From NCBI RefSeq assembly GCF_963924675.1, contig NC_089224.1, positions 43,443,158-43,507,157 of the forward strand: a stretch of DNA of 64,000 nt, read 5' to 3'. The translations under genes were made by a program, and so were the position numbers. Each line of letters opens with the position of its first letter. The first letter of the stretch is position 1. This DNA comes from Phocoena phocoena. Taxonomy: Eukaryota > Chordata > Mammalia > Artiodactyla > Phocoenidae. Below the pieces are notes generated by a model. It had not been told where the DNA came from. It saw only the letters and a program-made list of their open reading frames with translations, and did no database searches. Of the stretch, positions 55,319 to 64,000 are shown piece after piece.

Positions 55319-56309
55319 TGGGCAAGCTTGTCTTTTTCCTGATCTTAGTGGAAACGGTTTCGGTTTTTCACATTGAGAATGATGTTGGCTGTGTGTTTGT
55401 CATATATGGCCTTTATTATGTTGAGGTAAGTTCCCTCTATGCCTACTTTCTGGAGAGTTTTTAAGCATAAATGGGTGTAGAATTTTGTCAAAAGCATTTT
55501 CTGCATCTATTGAGATGATCATATGGTTTTTCTCTTTCAGTTTGTTAATATGGTGTATCACATTGATTGATTTGCATATATTGAAGAATCCTTGCATTCC
55601 TGGGATAAACCCCACTTGATTATGGTGTATGATCCTTTTAATGTGCTGTTGGATTCTGTTTGCTAGTATTTTGTTGAGGATTTTTGCATCTGTGTTCATC
55701 AGTGATTTTGGCCTGTAGTTTTCTTTCTTTGTGACATCTTTGTCTGGTTTTGGTATCAGGGTGATGGTGGCCTCGTAGAATGAGTTTGGGAGTGTTCCTC
55801 CCTCTGCTATATTTTGGAAGAGTTTGAGAAGGATAGGTGTTAGCTCTTCTCTAAATGTTTGATAGAATTCGCCTGTGAAGCCATCTGATCCTGGGCTTTT
55901 GTTTGTTGGAAGATTTTTAATCACAGTTTCGATTTCAGTGGTTGTGATTGGTCTGTGTATATTTTCTGTTTGTTCCTGGTTCAGTCTCGGAAGGTGTGCT
56001 TTTCTTCGAATTTGTCCATTTCTTCCAGCTTGTCCATTTTATTGGCATAGAGTTGCTTGTAGTAATCTTTCATGATCCTTTGTATTTCTATGGTGTCAGT
56101 TGTTACTTCTCCTTTTTCATTTCTAATTCTGTTGATTTGAGTCTCCTCCCTTTTTTTGTTGATGAGTCTGGCTAATGGTTTATCAATTTTGTTTATCTTC
56201 TGAAATAACCAGCGTTTAGTTTTATTGATCTTTGCTGTCGTGTCCTTCATTTCTTTTCCATTTATTTCTGATCTGATCTTTATGATTTCTTTCCTTCTGT
56301 TAACTTTGG

Positions 56310-56322
56310 GAACCCCTCCATC
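56310..56322. repeat. L1 target-site duplication, right copy
   Basis: gaacccctccatc, matching the left copy at 52899 with one mismatch. Confidence 0.85.
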
Positions 56323-56400
56323 TTACCCCTCCATGAGCAAATTGAGACCCCAGGAGAATATAGCGACTTGCTCAAGGCAATGCAGCTGTGCTCTTTTCTC
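56310..56400 (-). mobile_element. MIR-like SINE, right half of L1 target
   Basis: cttacccctccatgagcaaa ttgagaccccaggagaat and gcgacttgctcaaggcaatg cagctgtg follow the reversed MIR-type order (ccattttacagatgaggaaactgaggcc, gacttgcccaaggtcacacagct). The left half appears to be 52868-52911 (gaaagagacttagggatact). Confidence 0.55.
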
Positions 56401-58319
56401 ATCAGTATCATCTTTGTAGCATTTTCCTCCCAAAAGCAAACTCAAATTCTCTAAGATTCATCCCACTTAAATGGTAAAATTCTTTTATCCATATTAAAAC
56501 TCTTACAATTTTCATAGACTAATTTTTCTGAGAAGTCAGGACACCTTATAGTCCTTTTCTCTCATTTCACAACATATTAAGTCAGGGACATGGGCTCCTG
56601 GGGACAGTTAATACTCAGAAGGTGTGGTATGACTTGTTCAAGATAAAAAGGAATTGAGAACATGAGCTGGAAGTGACTTAGAAACCAAATCTATATTTAA
56701 TAGAAGTGACTTTTCGGAGGACACCCAGCAAAGAAAAGGCTTTAGATGTGGGAAATCACTATTAAAATCACACTATATGTAGGTTATCAGGGAGGAGGAC
56801 CTATTTGACTCTGTGAAACTTAGACCCAGTTTATTTTCTTACCCTAATCCTTCTGCTTCCACGTCTAATCAAGGCTAAACCATGCCACATATATCTTTGC
56901 TTTTAAATGATTTCCTCACTGTTTGTACTTAATACTTCTATTTTCTATCTTGTGTTACATAAACCAACCAAACCAACAAACAAATCGATAAATGAAAGGC
57001 CGATCTCTAATTCTCATCTGTTTTGCTATGATGTACATACTTTCTTCTGTCTTCAGTTGAATAGGAAACAGGGTCTCCATAAACCATCTGGTCTTTCCCT
57101 GGACTTGGCCAGGCAGACAGAATGCAGGGTCACTTCTCAGAGACAGAGCATTTGTTCTTTCGTACTTTCTTGACTGTTCCTTGATGAACTATGTTTGTTA
57201 AATCTTTCTGTTTTATTCCATATCTTTGTATTTGACCCTAAGAGCCAGTATTCTGCTGTCTTTGTTTTATGTTTCCTGTTAACAATTTCCCCTTGGTCGG
57301 AATGGAGAGTGCCACAGAATTAAAAACAATATGGGGATTGGGACAAAACATCAGTTGTAGGAACTGGAAGATTTATAATCTTAGGTAGAAAGTAATAGGA
57401 AAACCTTGCTGCAGAAAAAACAAACAAAGAAACCCCAAAATAATCCCAGAAAAGTCATACAGTGATGTGAGATTTGTGAAACTGTAGCAATGTGAGTGGA
57501 CATTACACTTGAAGAGAAGGTTACTGACCAGAGGATATGAGTGATGGATAACCCTTCATTTTTAACTTCAGTTCTAGTTTCCTCTGGCATACATGTCAGA
57601 GTAGTAATGCGCTCGTGGTGGTTTGTGTTGAGGGAGCAGTTTTGGCTTTTCTCTACTTTATTCTTATATGAAAAGGTCATTTCCTACCACTAGAGATGAG
57701 AATATGTCGATGGTGTTCTCTCTTTTATTTTCAGCAGTGTACCTATGATCTTTCCAAATGATTCATGTAGATAAAACATTAACATTATGGGGCGGGGGAA
57801 TGTTCTTTCTTTCCTTTTTTTAAAGAGTTTTAAGTAGCAGTGGCTCCCAATTCTATAGTGTGACTTTGGGTGGATAATTGCTATAGACTACTGTAGACCT
57901 TTGTTTTCTTCCCCCTGTAGGGGATTGACTTTAACCGTTCTCCTCTGCCAAACCTTTGATCCGTGCATGACATTTCAACCCCACCACTTCCTGTGTTCTA
58001 TTCTGCCAAAGAAAATTGCATTTTCTATTTCTGGATAAAGCATGGTTGTTTGTGTCAGTCAATTTAACACAATACAACAGTTCTTATCTGTGCAGAGGAA
58101 GCACTAATAAGATTCCAGCAGGAGATGTGTCCTGAGCCCATGACCAAGCCTCCCATTGGGCCCGGAAGACGGAAGCCACAGTAATCCATTACCGACAAGG
58201 CTACTTAGTGGTGATGTAGCACCTTTTTGTCTTGGAGACCTCCAGGTAGTAAGAAGTCCCATTTCCTGCCCTATACACTCATCCCACAAATGATACATGG
58301 GTGTGAAAGAAATCGGTTG
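56401..58319. other. Unassigned, repeat-poor DNA
   Basis: About 1.9 kb without a repeat I recognise. Frames 56907-57173 and 57381-57680 are not protein-like. Confidence 0.4.
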
Positions 58320-58585
58320 TGTGGCAGAATGGAAAGGGCAGGTATTTTGGAGAGTCTCACCTTACTTTTTTGATCCCTGCTCTGCCATTTACCAGCTCTG
58401 AACCCTTAGTCATATTACATACCTTTTCTGAGCCTCTGGTTCCTCATGGAAAATGAGGATAGAGATACAGTTTCTGACTTGCAGAGTTAGTAGGAAAATG
58501 AAATGAGATAATGAACACAAGATTCTTAGCACAGGGCACACTCCACTGCAGGCACTCTAGAAGTAGCTATTGGCATGAAAGTGCT
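58320..58585 (+). mobile_element. MIR SINE
   Basis: Forward MIR: gatccctgctctgccattta ccagctctgaac, cttttctgagcctctggttc ctcatggaaaatgaggatag, aaatgagataatgaacacaa, cttagcacagggcacactcc. Nearly complete. Confidence 0.85.
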
Positions 58586-58769
58586 CCTGTTGGTAAGAAT
58601 ATATTGCATTTTGATGAAGTAAGCAGTTCTTACTGTGAGATGTCTTTTGGTTAAATGGAGGTATGGACCTCCCACCTTTTTGTTCCATTGAGTAGATCAG
58701 CTGTGGGAAAAGTTTGATTTTCAAAGAAATCAAAGAAGTATTTGATTTCTCTGCTACTTATACCTTAAT

Positions 58770-58850
58770 TCATTAAATCGTTTAATGAAGGCCTACTGGA
58801 TGCTGTGCACTGTTCTGGTTGCCTGAATCTAGAAGAAAAAACAAAAAAGC
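58770..58850 (-). mobile_element. L2 LINE 3' end fragment
   Basis: Reverse landmarks aatgaaggcctactggatgc tgtgcactgttctggttgcc. It abuts the next MIR. Confidence 0.65.
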
Positions 58851-58856
58851 AAAGAG

Positions 58857-59060
58857 GCAATGTGATGGAGAGGAAAGAACATGGGTTCCGGCATGGGCGA
58901 ACGTAGCGTCCCATTCTGGCTCTGCTATTTACTAGTATTCTGTGATTTGGGCATGTTATTTAACATCTCTGAGACTAGTTTGTGGATTTCTAAAATGTGG
59001 ACAATAGTACATGCCTCACAAGGCCGTGATAACAGATATAAGGCAGTTGTAATCTGGGAT
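58857..59060 (+). mobile_element. MIR SINE, near full length
   Basis: Forward MIR: aagaacatgggttccggcat, cattctggctctgctattta ctag, gggcatgttatttaacatct ctgagac, tttctaaaatgtggacaata gtacatgcctcacaagg. The frame 58881-59081 reads through it. Confidence 0.87.
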
Positions 59061-59108
59061 GATATTCAAAATATTTACTAACCAGTATGGAAAGGGCATT
59101 GACTAATC

Positions 59109-59122
59109 AGAAAGGACCAGCT
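59109..59122. repeat. Target-site duplication, left copy
   Basis: agaaaggaccagct, matched with one mismatch by agaaagaaccagct at 59339-59352. Confidence 0.88.
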
Positions 59123-59123
59123 T

Positions 59124-59338
59124 GGGGCTTCCCTGGTGGCGCAGTGGTTGAGAGTCCGCCTGCCGATGCAGGGGACACGGGTTCGTGCCCCGGTCCGGGA
59201 AGATCCCACATGCCGCGGAGCGGCTGGGCCCGTGAGCCATGGCTGCTGAGCCTGTGCGTCCGGAGCCTGTGCTCCGCAACGGGAGAGGCCACAACGGTGA
59301 GAGGCCCGTGTACCGCAAAAGAGGAAAAAAAAAAAAAA
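59124..59338 (+). mobile_element. CHR SINE, full length
   Basis: Head ggggcttccctggtggcgca, intact A box and B-box region ggttcgtgcccc, then the body to taccgcaaaagagg and the A-tail. The 14-bp duplication has one mismatch. Frames 59087-59356 and the reverse ones are SINE translations. Confidence 0.96.
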
Positions 59339-59352
59339 AGAAAGAACCAGCT
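59339..59352. repeat. Target-site duplication, right copy
   Basis: agaaagaaccagct, one base different from the left copy. Confidence 0.88.
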
Positions 59353-59524
59353 GTAGAAAACCAGTAAACTAGTACGTATCAGTGTATCAGTAGAATACAA
59401 GCCCTTCTAGACGCCCTGCTAGAAGTCCGGTGCCTAGCATCTAGTAGGGAAGAGCCCAGGTTTTAGTTTGGGGTTTGGGAGTTGTACTGTTTATATTTTT
59501 AATTTTCTATATATTATGATATTT

Positions 59525-59992
59525 TGACATCTTGAAAAGCCTTCTGGCTGGAGAGAGACTGGCCCTTCAGGGACTAGCCAATTCTTAGAGATAGCAAAGG
59601 GCTCAGCCGGGAACATGCCTTTGATAAAGCAGACTAACCAATCCAGAGCCATACCTCCTCCAACTGACCTGGACACCCCAGGATGCAATATTCTCCTACC
59701 CTAATCATCCCAGAGCTCCCTACCAGACAACTAGGGACTGCCGTATCGCTTAAAGCCTGAAGATACTGTTCAAAGTAGCCAATCCTAAAATGTTTTCCCT
59801 GCCTTGCCTTTCTTGAGGAAACCCCCAGTTAAGACTCTGTTCTAGACTTTTCCTTCCTCCTGTCTTCTGCCTCCTGACTGACACCCAGTGCTCCCGCCTG
59901 AGACCCTATGCGGCACATGGTGCCTCCTGTTTCTGGGTCTTGTAAGTATAATCACCTTAGTTTTCCTGAGCCTCTCCTGACTGACCATCACA
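59525..59992 (+). mobile_element. Probable solitary ERV LTR
   Basis: Begins tgacatcttgaaaagccttc and ends tgactgaccatcaca, consistent with TG...CA ends. It contains ctggagagagactggccctt cagggactag, taaccaatccagagcc (CCAAT-like), aactagggactgccg, gcctcctgactgacacccag tgctcccgcctgagacccta and ggtgcctcctgtttctgggt. No internal viral genes and no clear short target duplication are seen. The family name is not assigned. Confidence 0.5.
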
Positions 59993-60650
59993 TAAAGAAC
60001 AAAGAACAGGAGTGGATGTATAAACGATTGCCACACAGTCTGAAACGTGCTATAATGAAAGTGCATAAATGGACAAAGTGAGCACAGTGTAGGGAGCCAC
60101 TAACCTAACTGGGGGAGTCCAGAAATGATAAAGACAAGAAAAGCTGAGCATTGAAGGATGAGGAGGAGGGTGTGTCAGGACTGAGATAACCGTGCAGAGA
60201 GAAAAGCGTGCCCCACAGCAGGAAAGTACACACACATACGACGTGTTTCAGGAGGAATAGGGCATGGTGGGCTGGGAGGGGGTTCGGGGCTGGGCAAAGG
60301 ATAAAACTGGAGATGTAGGTAGGGGCTTGATCTTGAAGGACCTTTGAAGCGACTCTGTTGCAGTGTGAGAAGCCATTGCAGAGAGGGAGATGGAGGGTGG
60401 AGGAAGACCAGTGAGGGAGGTGGCTGTGTCAGTCGGCAGTGAGACACGAGGCACTGAACTGTGGAGGGCATCCCATAGGCAAGCAGGGCACAGACACCTG
60501 AGATGGAGTCTAGTCATGGACTAGATGGAACCAAGTCAGTGATTGGATATAGTGGGGAGGGAAGGAAGCAGCTGAAGACAACTCCTGGGTCTAGCTTATG
60601 TGACAGCTGCATGTTGGCATTCCAGAAGAGAGAACAGTGTTGGGGTAAAG
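59993..60650 (-). mobile_element. L2 LINE, antisense, internal region
   Basis: Reversed L2 landmarks over 600 bp: taggggcttgatcttgaagg acctttgaag, agaagccattgcagagaggg, tgattggatatagtggggag ggaagg, and gaagacaactcctgggtcta gcttatg. It matches the reversed ORF-end region of L2 (ttggatgtggggggtgaggg, gactcctaggtttttggctt). Confidence 0.65.
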
Positions 60651-61040
60651 CGCTTCTCTCCTGTTTGTGTAACTGCATCATTCCCCTGCCTACCAGGTCA
60701 AGGGACGCTTTTTTTTTTTTTTTTTTCATCTTACAGCTGTAAATATTTCATGCCAGTGGCCATGTTTCTGTTTTATTTTGGGAATGGCACTTCAACTGGT
60801 TTTTCAGTTTAAATGACTCAGGGACTGAAGGGCCATTTTTGTCTTCAGGGGTATGTTTGGTGGCGAAGATGGTAGACAGTTGGGTGTGGGTGAGGACAGA
60901 TAGCGCCTGAGGTCTTGCAGCTTAGAAGTAACATCTAGTCATTTGAGGATTACACTGCCAATGGTGTGTGGGTGTATCTTTGAAGAAACAAAACAAAACA
61001 AAAAGCATGACCAGCAATCTGATCTATGCTAGGTGTCTAT
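60651..61040. other. Unassigned DNA with poly-T and possible L2
   Basis: 60820-60960 may continue the antisense L2, weakly. An AAAAC run lies at about 60990-61003. The poly-T is listed separately. Confidence 0.35.
60709..60726. repeat. Poly-T tract
   Basis: 18 consecutive T following ggacgc. No retroelement body attached. Confidence 0.9.
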
Positions 61041-61056
61041 AAAAATCATTCTTTTA
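61041..61056. repeat. Target-site duplication, left copy
   Basis: aaaaatcattctttta, 16 bp, repeated at 61267-61282 (its first As merge with the tail). Confidence 0.93.
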
Positions 61057-61068
61057 GGGCTTCCCTGG

Positions 61069-61079
61069 TGGCGCAGTGG
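61069..61079 (+). promoter_or_regulatory. SINE pol III A box
   Basis: tggcgcagtgg fits the tRNA-type A-box pattern TRGCNNAGYGG. With the B box it forms an internal RNA polymerase III promoter, which in principle lets the SINE be transcribed. Confidence 0.8.
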
Positions 61080-61111
61080 TTGGGAGTCCGCCTGCCGATG
61101 CAGGGGACGCG

Positions 61112-61122
61112 GGTTCGTGCCC
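61112..61122 (+). promoter_or_regulatory. SINE pol III B box
   Basis: ggttcgtgccc resembles the B-box pattern GGTTCGANNCC, with the usual A replaced by T as in its CHR relatives here. It lies 33 bp after the A box, a normal tRNA-like spacing. Confidence 0.75.
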
Positions 61123-61266
61123 CGGTCCGGGAGGATCCCACATGCCGCGGAGCGGCTGGGCCCGTGAGCCATGGCCGCTGAGCCTGCGCGTCCGGAGCCT
61201 GTGCTCCGCAACGGGAGAGGCCACAGCGGTGAGAGGCCCGCGTACCGCAAAAAAAAAAAAAAAAAA

Positions 61267-61282
61267 AAAAATCATTCTTTTA
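61267..61282. repeat. Target-site duplication, right copy
   Basis: aaaaatcattctttta, identical to the left copy. Confidence 0.93.
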
Positions 61283-61844
61283 TTTATTGCCTTACCTCTC
61301 ATGGAACTGCCTTACTGGCCTCAGAAATGACCCCTTTGTTAAAGTAAACTTCCCCATTGCTCTCAGGGGGTGGTTGGTCAACTTGTCAGTTGATGGGGTT
61401 TGAGGGGAGGAGTTTGGGGTCACTGTCCTGTTACACCGATTCATTTAAAAATTGGCCTTTTGTTTCCTCTCTTCCCCATCCTTGGTGGCAGCCAGTAATC
61501 GTGCCTTCCCGGGGCTGAGGAGTATGCAGAAAGCCCCTGGTTTGTGTGATCCGACAGGATCACTTCTGAACAGAGAGGCTGCACATAGGCCAGGCCCTGC
61601 TCTCCCCTTCCTGCTCTGAATGCTGAAACAATTTCAATGAGAAGATGGATTTATAAGAGGGTTCCTTTCTTATCATAATGGGAGCCTATCCAACTTTTTG
61701 ATCCTAAAGAGGTTTGCAGTGGTATCTGGGGAATGTTCTTGATGGCACAATTTTCAGTTGTTTGAAGTTTCCATTTTTTAAAAAACCTACTAAGAGCCAG
61801 GCTTCTTATGGCTGTATGTCATTCACTCCTCCTGCGGTGACTCC
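61283..61844. other. Unassigned non-coding DNA
   Basis: No repeat or gene recognised. Confidence 0.35.
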
Positions 61845-62095
61845 TGTGAGCTGCATTTATTGAGCTCTCCCGTGCGTCAGGCCTGCGCTAAGCACTTCCC
61901 GTAGGTCGTCGGAATTCACCTTCACAGTAGCTCTGTGAGGTAGGACTGTGATCACCTCCAATCCTCCGACGAGGAGCCTGGAGCGTAGAGAGGTAAAGAC
62001 ACTTTGTTCAGGGTCACTTGGCTCTCAGAGGTTGGCTCAGGAGTCCAACCCAGATGCTCTTAACCGCAGAGTTTGCACCCTTAGCCTTGCCGGGT
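61845..62095 (-). mobile_element. MIR SINE, near full length
   Basis: Reverse MIR: ttattgagctctcccgtgcg, caggcctgcgctaagcactt, gtagctctgtgaggtaggac, tccgacgaggagcctggagc, gctcttaaccgcagagtttg. CpGs are retained at several sites. Confidence 0.88.
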
Positions 62096-62104
62096 AGATA
62101 ATAC

Positions 62105-62215
62105 ACATGTTATCAATTCTAAAAAAGATGAACCTGAGACTTAGAAAGGCTTAGAATCCAGAACCCAGGTCTCTCTGACTTTATGTTGTTGTCCCAGGAC
62201 ACCAGTTGTCTCTGC
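62105..62215 (-). mobile_element. MIR SINE fragment
   Basis: Reverse MIR: ttatcaattctaaaaaagat gaacctgagacttagaaagg, ccagaacccaggtctctctg actt. A second copy right beside the previous MIR. Confidence 0.7.
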
Positions 62216-63222
62216 TTATACCCTGTGAACAAAGCAAAGCTTTATATGAACTGTTTTATCACAAACTGGCCCTGAATCCTGGGATCCTCAGAGGGAGCTG
62301 ATGAAAGTGGTATTGGTTTATGATGTGGTGATGCTTCTGGTCTTACATCTGATTGCACCATTCTTTCTCATCCTTGCTGATAGAAAGGACATAAAGTGAG
62401 AATATTCGCATCACAAATTATTAAGTATTAAATCTCAACGTCAGTTTGGGCCACATTACTGATCGCTGCATATCAAGGGCTGTGTCATTAAGGCCAATAT
62501 ATGGGAAGATTGCTACCTCTTTCTTTGGAGTTTACAACCTTCAGAGAAACACCGGACAGCTATTTATTTTTGTATTTATGCAAATTACATATACATACAG
62601 AGTGTTAAAACATTAAAACAACATATGGGTTAAAAGAATTTCTGTAAGTGCTCCAGGCATCTCCAGATACAGAAATAGCATGGCTGCTAATAACATGGGT
62701 CCCTCAGCAAACAGAGATCGCAGCCTCAGCCACTATCACAGTCTGTGAGATGAGGGGCTCTTTTAGGGAAGGGTACCATTCTATATTTACACTCTAGCTT
62801 TCCAGCTTCATTCATGCTGACAAATTGCCATTTTTAAAGAAGGTTGATCTGGTGGATGAGGGGAGACACTGGAGGTGACAGAACAGGACAGAGCAAACCT
62901 CGCTTGGAGGAACCAGCCTGTCCTTTGGAGGTGGAGCTAGCCTAAAACACTGATCTATATCGTAAAGAAAATTTGACACACTTAGCGGAACTAGAGGCTC
63001 AAGCTTTCAAATCAGAAATGTTTAGAGGACTGCGTACAACCAGCTCCTAATGAGCCTAATCATCTCTCCTGCTCATCAGGCAGAACAGATTAAAAAAAAT
63101 GAAAGAAAACCAAAGAGGGAAGATAAGAAGGAAGAATGAACTGAGGGCTGTGAGATTATGAGATTCCATCTGGTGCCAGCGTTGTGGTTTCATACCATAT
63201 TGGTAACAACCAGTGGGGGAAG
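62216..63222. other. Unassigned non-coding DNA
   Basis: No repeat or gene recognised with confidence. Confidence 0.4.
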
Positions 63223-63235
63223 AGAGACTATTCTT
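63223..63235. repeat. Target-site duplication, left copy
   Basis: agagactattctt, repeated at 63447-63459. Confidence 0.92.
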
Positions 63236-63446
63236 TTTTTTTTTCTTTTTTTTGCGGTATGCAGGCCTCTCACTGTTGTGGCCTCTCCCGTTGCGGAGCA
63301 CAGGCTCCGGACGCGCAGGCTCAGCGGCCATGGCTCACGGGCCCAGCCGCTCCGCAGCATGTGGGATCCTCCTGGACCGGGGCGCGAACCCATGTCCTCT
63401 GCATCGGCAGGCGGACTCTCAACCACTGCGCCACCAGGGAAGCCCA
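63236..63446 (-). mobile_element. CHR SINE, full length
   Basis: An interrupted T run leads into gcggtatgcaggcctctcac; the head ends gcgccaccagggaagccc. A 13-bp duplication flanks it. The pyrimidine run and gcag at 63261-63264 resemble a splice acceptor. Frames 63158-63553, 63184-63477 and 63190-63471 are SINE translations. Confidence 0.97.
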
Positions 63447-63459
63447 AGAGACTATTCTT
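63447..63459. repeat. Target-site duplication, right copy
   Basis: agagactattctt, identical to the left copy. Confidence 0.92.
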
Positions 63460-63530
63460 AATTCTTGTCATAGATGAGGTTTTAGGGTTTAAGGGATTTG
63501 CCCAGGATCATGCAGCTAGGAAGTGGTACT
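63460..63530 (-). mobile_element. MIR SINE fragment
   Basis: catagatgaggttttagggt and gggatttgcccaggatcatg cagctaggaagtgg follow the reversed MIR core. The CHR SINE probably inserted at its edge. Confidence 0.6.
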
Positions 63531-64000
63531 TATCTGTATACAGCTCTTCATGACACAAGGAGAAGCGAGTTCTTTTCCTACCGTAAGTGGAAAGCTTTCC
63601 TGAGAGGCCACAGCACTGCCAAATGGCCTTTGCAGTCTCTGGGTACATCTTGCATTGATACTTGGCAGAAACCGTGGAAACCAAAGGTGAGCAGTGTGGC
63701 CAGAGCCCGGCTGGAGGCTCTAGTTCTCCCTCCTTGTGGGCCGCTGGGCAAGAAGGACACACATCAGGCTTCATTTGTTCTTTGCACCACAATGCAGCCC
63801 CAGTGCCTATAGTGCAGAAGGCAGTTAATTTTCCCAATATTCTCTAATTTTTGGCATGGACTGAATGCAGCCAGAGAGACTAAGCCAGGATTGTATCAAG
63901 GACTTCTGCCTGTGTCTGCGGAGGGATGTGCAGTTGCCATAGCAGCAATCAATCTGCTAAATAACTGGTAGCATAAACTGATTCAAAGGCAGAAAGACTG
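63531..64000. other. Unassigned non-coding DNA
   Basis: Nothing recognised up to the window end. Frames on both strands over 63498-63847 (104 and 109 codons) overlap one another and neither is convincing; an exon cannot be excluded from sequence alone. Confidence 0.35.

Larger units (their letters stand above)
52912..56309 (-). mobile_element. 5'-truncated L1, antisense, with nested SINE
   Basis: A reversed A-tail (T run 52914-52921) and a 3' UTR with artiodactyl-type L1 landmarks (cttgcatctccctcccaacc, tgtgctatgcagctgcttcc) are followed by the ORF2 remnant. The element stops upstream of the reverse transcriptase domain, so the endonuclease, ORF1 and promoter are absent. A 13-bp duplication brackets it. 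A CHR SINE is inserted at 55092-55307. The target appears to be an older SINE-like relic, parts of which lie on both sides. Confidence 0.93.
53291..56309 (-). pseudogene. L1 ORF2 remnant (reverse transcriptase)
   Basis: A broken, partial ORF2, read right to left. The piece at 55400-55924 holds RT landmarks: [31 protein letters not shown] and the motif A segment [11 protein letters not shown] with its catalytic Asp. A frame break follows FMLK near 55455-55462. The catalytic FADD box is intact at 54972-54983 (within [15 protein letters not shown]), but a SINE splits the RT upstream of it. Further fragments at 54502-54765 and 53920-54105 continue toward the C-terminus in changing frames. The upstream linker is at 55981-56250. 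With frameshifts, stops, a SINE insertion and no endonuclease, it cannot be active. Confidence 0.92.
61057..61266 (+). mobile_element. CHR SINE, near consensus
   Basis: This is the best-preserved copy in the window. Head gggcttccctggtggcgcag, ggttcgtgccccggtccggg, body with CpGs retained (gagcctgcgcgtccggagcc, gaggcccgcgtaccgc) and a pure A-tail. Flanking duplication of 16 bp without mismatch. High CpG retention, a pure tail and perfect duplications point to a recent insertion. Frames 61076-61330 and the reverse ones are SINE translations. Confidence 0.98.

Noticed and set aside
54886..55464. 192-codon ORF, the longest in the window
   Set aside because: It is antisense L1 sequence joined to the nested CHR SINE and its A-tail, not a gene.
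59124..59200. Possible tRNA gene (A and B boxes)
   Set aside because: The boxes belong to the tRNA-derived head of a CHR SINE. No complete cloverleaf with anticodon stem is formed, and the body and A-tail show it is a SINE.
12901..63446. Dispersed ~210-bp repeats as a possible CRISPR-like or array system
   Set aside because: The repeats are scattered, in both orientations, have A-tails and target-site duplications, and are SINEs of a mammalian genome.
63158..63553. 131-codon ORF
   Set aside because: Its middle is the antisense CHR SINE; the flanks have no protein similarity I can recognise.

Overview
The window is vertebrate nuclear DNA, almost certainly from a cetacean (whale or dolphin) or a very close relative. 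The diagnostic signal is eleven copies of the tRNA-Glu-derived CHR SINE family, which begins ggcttccctggtggcgcagt and ends in an A-tail. Most copies are flanked by 10-16 bp target-site duplications. CHR SINEs belong to Cetacea, hippopotamus and ruminants; the abundant young ~210 bp form seen here is the cetacean type. Pan-mammalian repeats (MIR, L2, MER20, MER5, Tigger-type MITEs, MLT1-type LTRs) and a 3.4 kb L1 with an artiodactyl-type 3' UTR agree with this.

I find no host protein-coding gene, exon or functional RNA gene that I can support. All open reading frames are short (192 codons at most). The longest ones are CHR SINE, L1 or microsatellite sequence read through. The window therefore looks intergenic or deep-intronic, and its annotation is mainly a repeat map.

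Layout. 0-10 kb: old L2 and MIR relics, an AT-rich block with recurring motifs (6.1-6.7 kb) and a small GC-rich patch (7.6-8.0 kb). 10-16 kb: L2 fragments, a local rearranged duplication (11.7-11.9 kb), a MER20, an antisense ERV-type LTR, a CHR SINE and an old antisense L1 3' end (15.4-16.2 kb). 17-28 kb: MIRs, LTR-like repeats, two older CHR-1-type SINEs, two younger CHR SINEs and a MER5. 28-33 kb: two TA-flanked Tigger-type MITEs, a compound TG/TA microsatellite and a perfect 47-bp tandem duplication inside an L2. 33-46 kb: a forward L1 3' end, a 1.1 kb L2 copy, a strong CTCF-like motif at 41.5 kb and an antisense MLT1 LTR. 46-52 kb: an LTR, two antisense CHR SINEs and an AT-rich repeat-poor stretch. 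52.9-56.3 kb: a 5'-truncated antisense L1 with a 13-bp target-site duplication, interrupted by a younger CHR SINE. 56-64 kb: MIRs, L2, a probable ERV LTR and three CHR SINEs, one of them (61.1 kb) close to consensus.

Repeat subfamily names come from remembered consensus features and not from a database search. Family-level calls are firmer than subfamily calls. I did not find a new biological system; the best leads are mutational structures and possible regulatory motifs.
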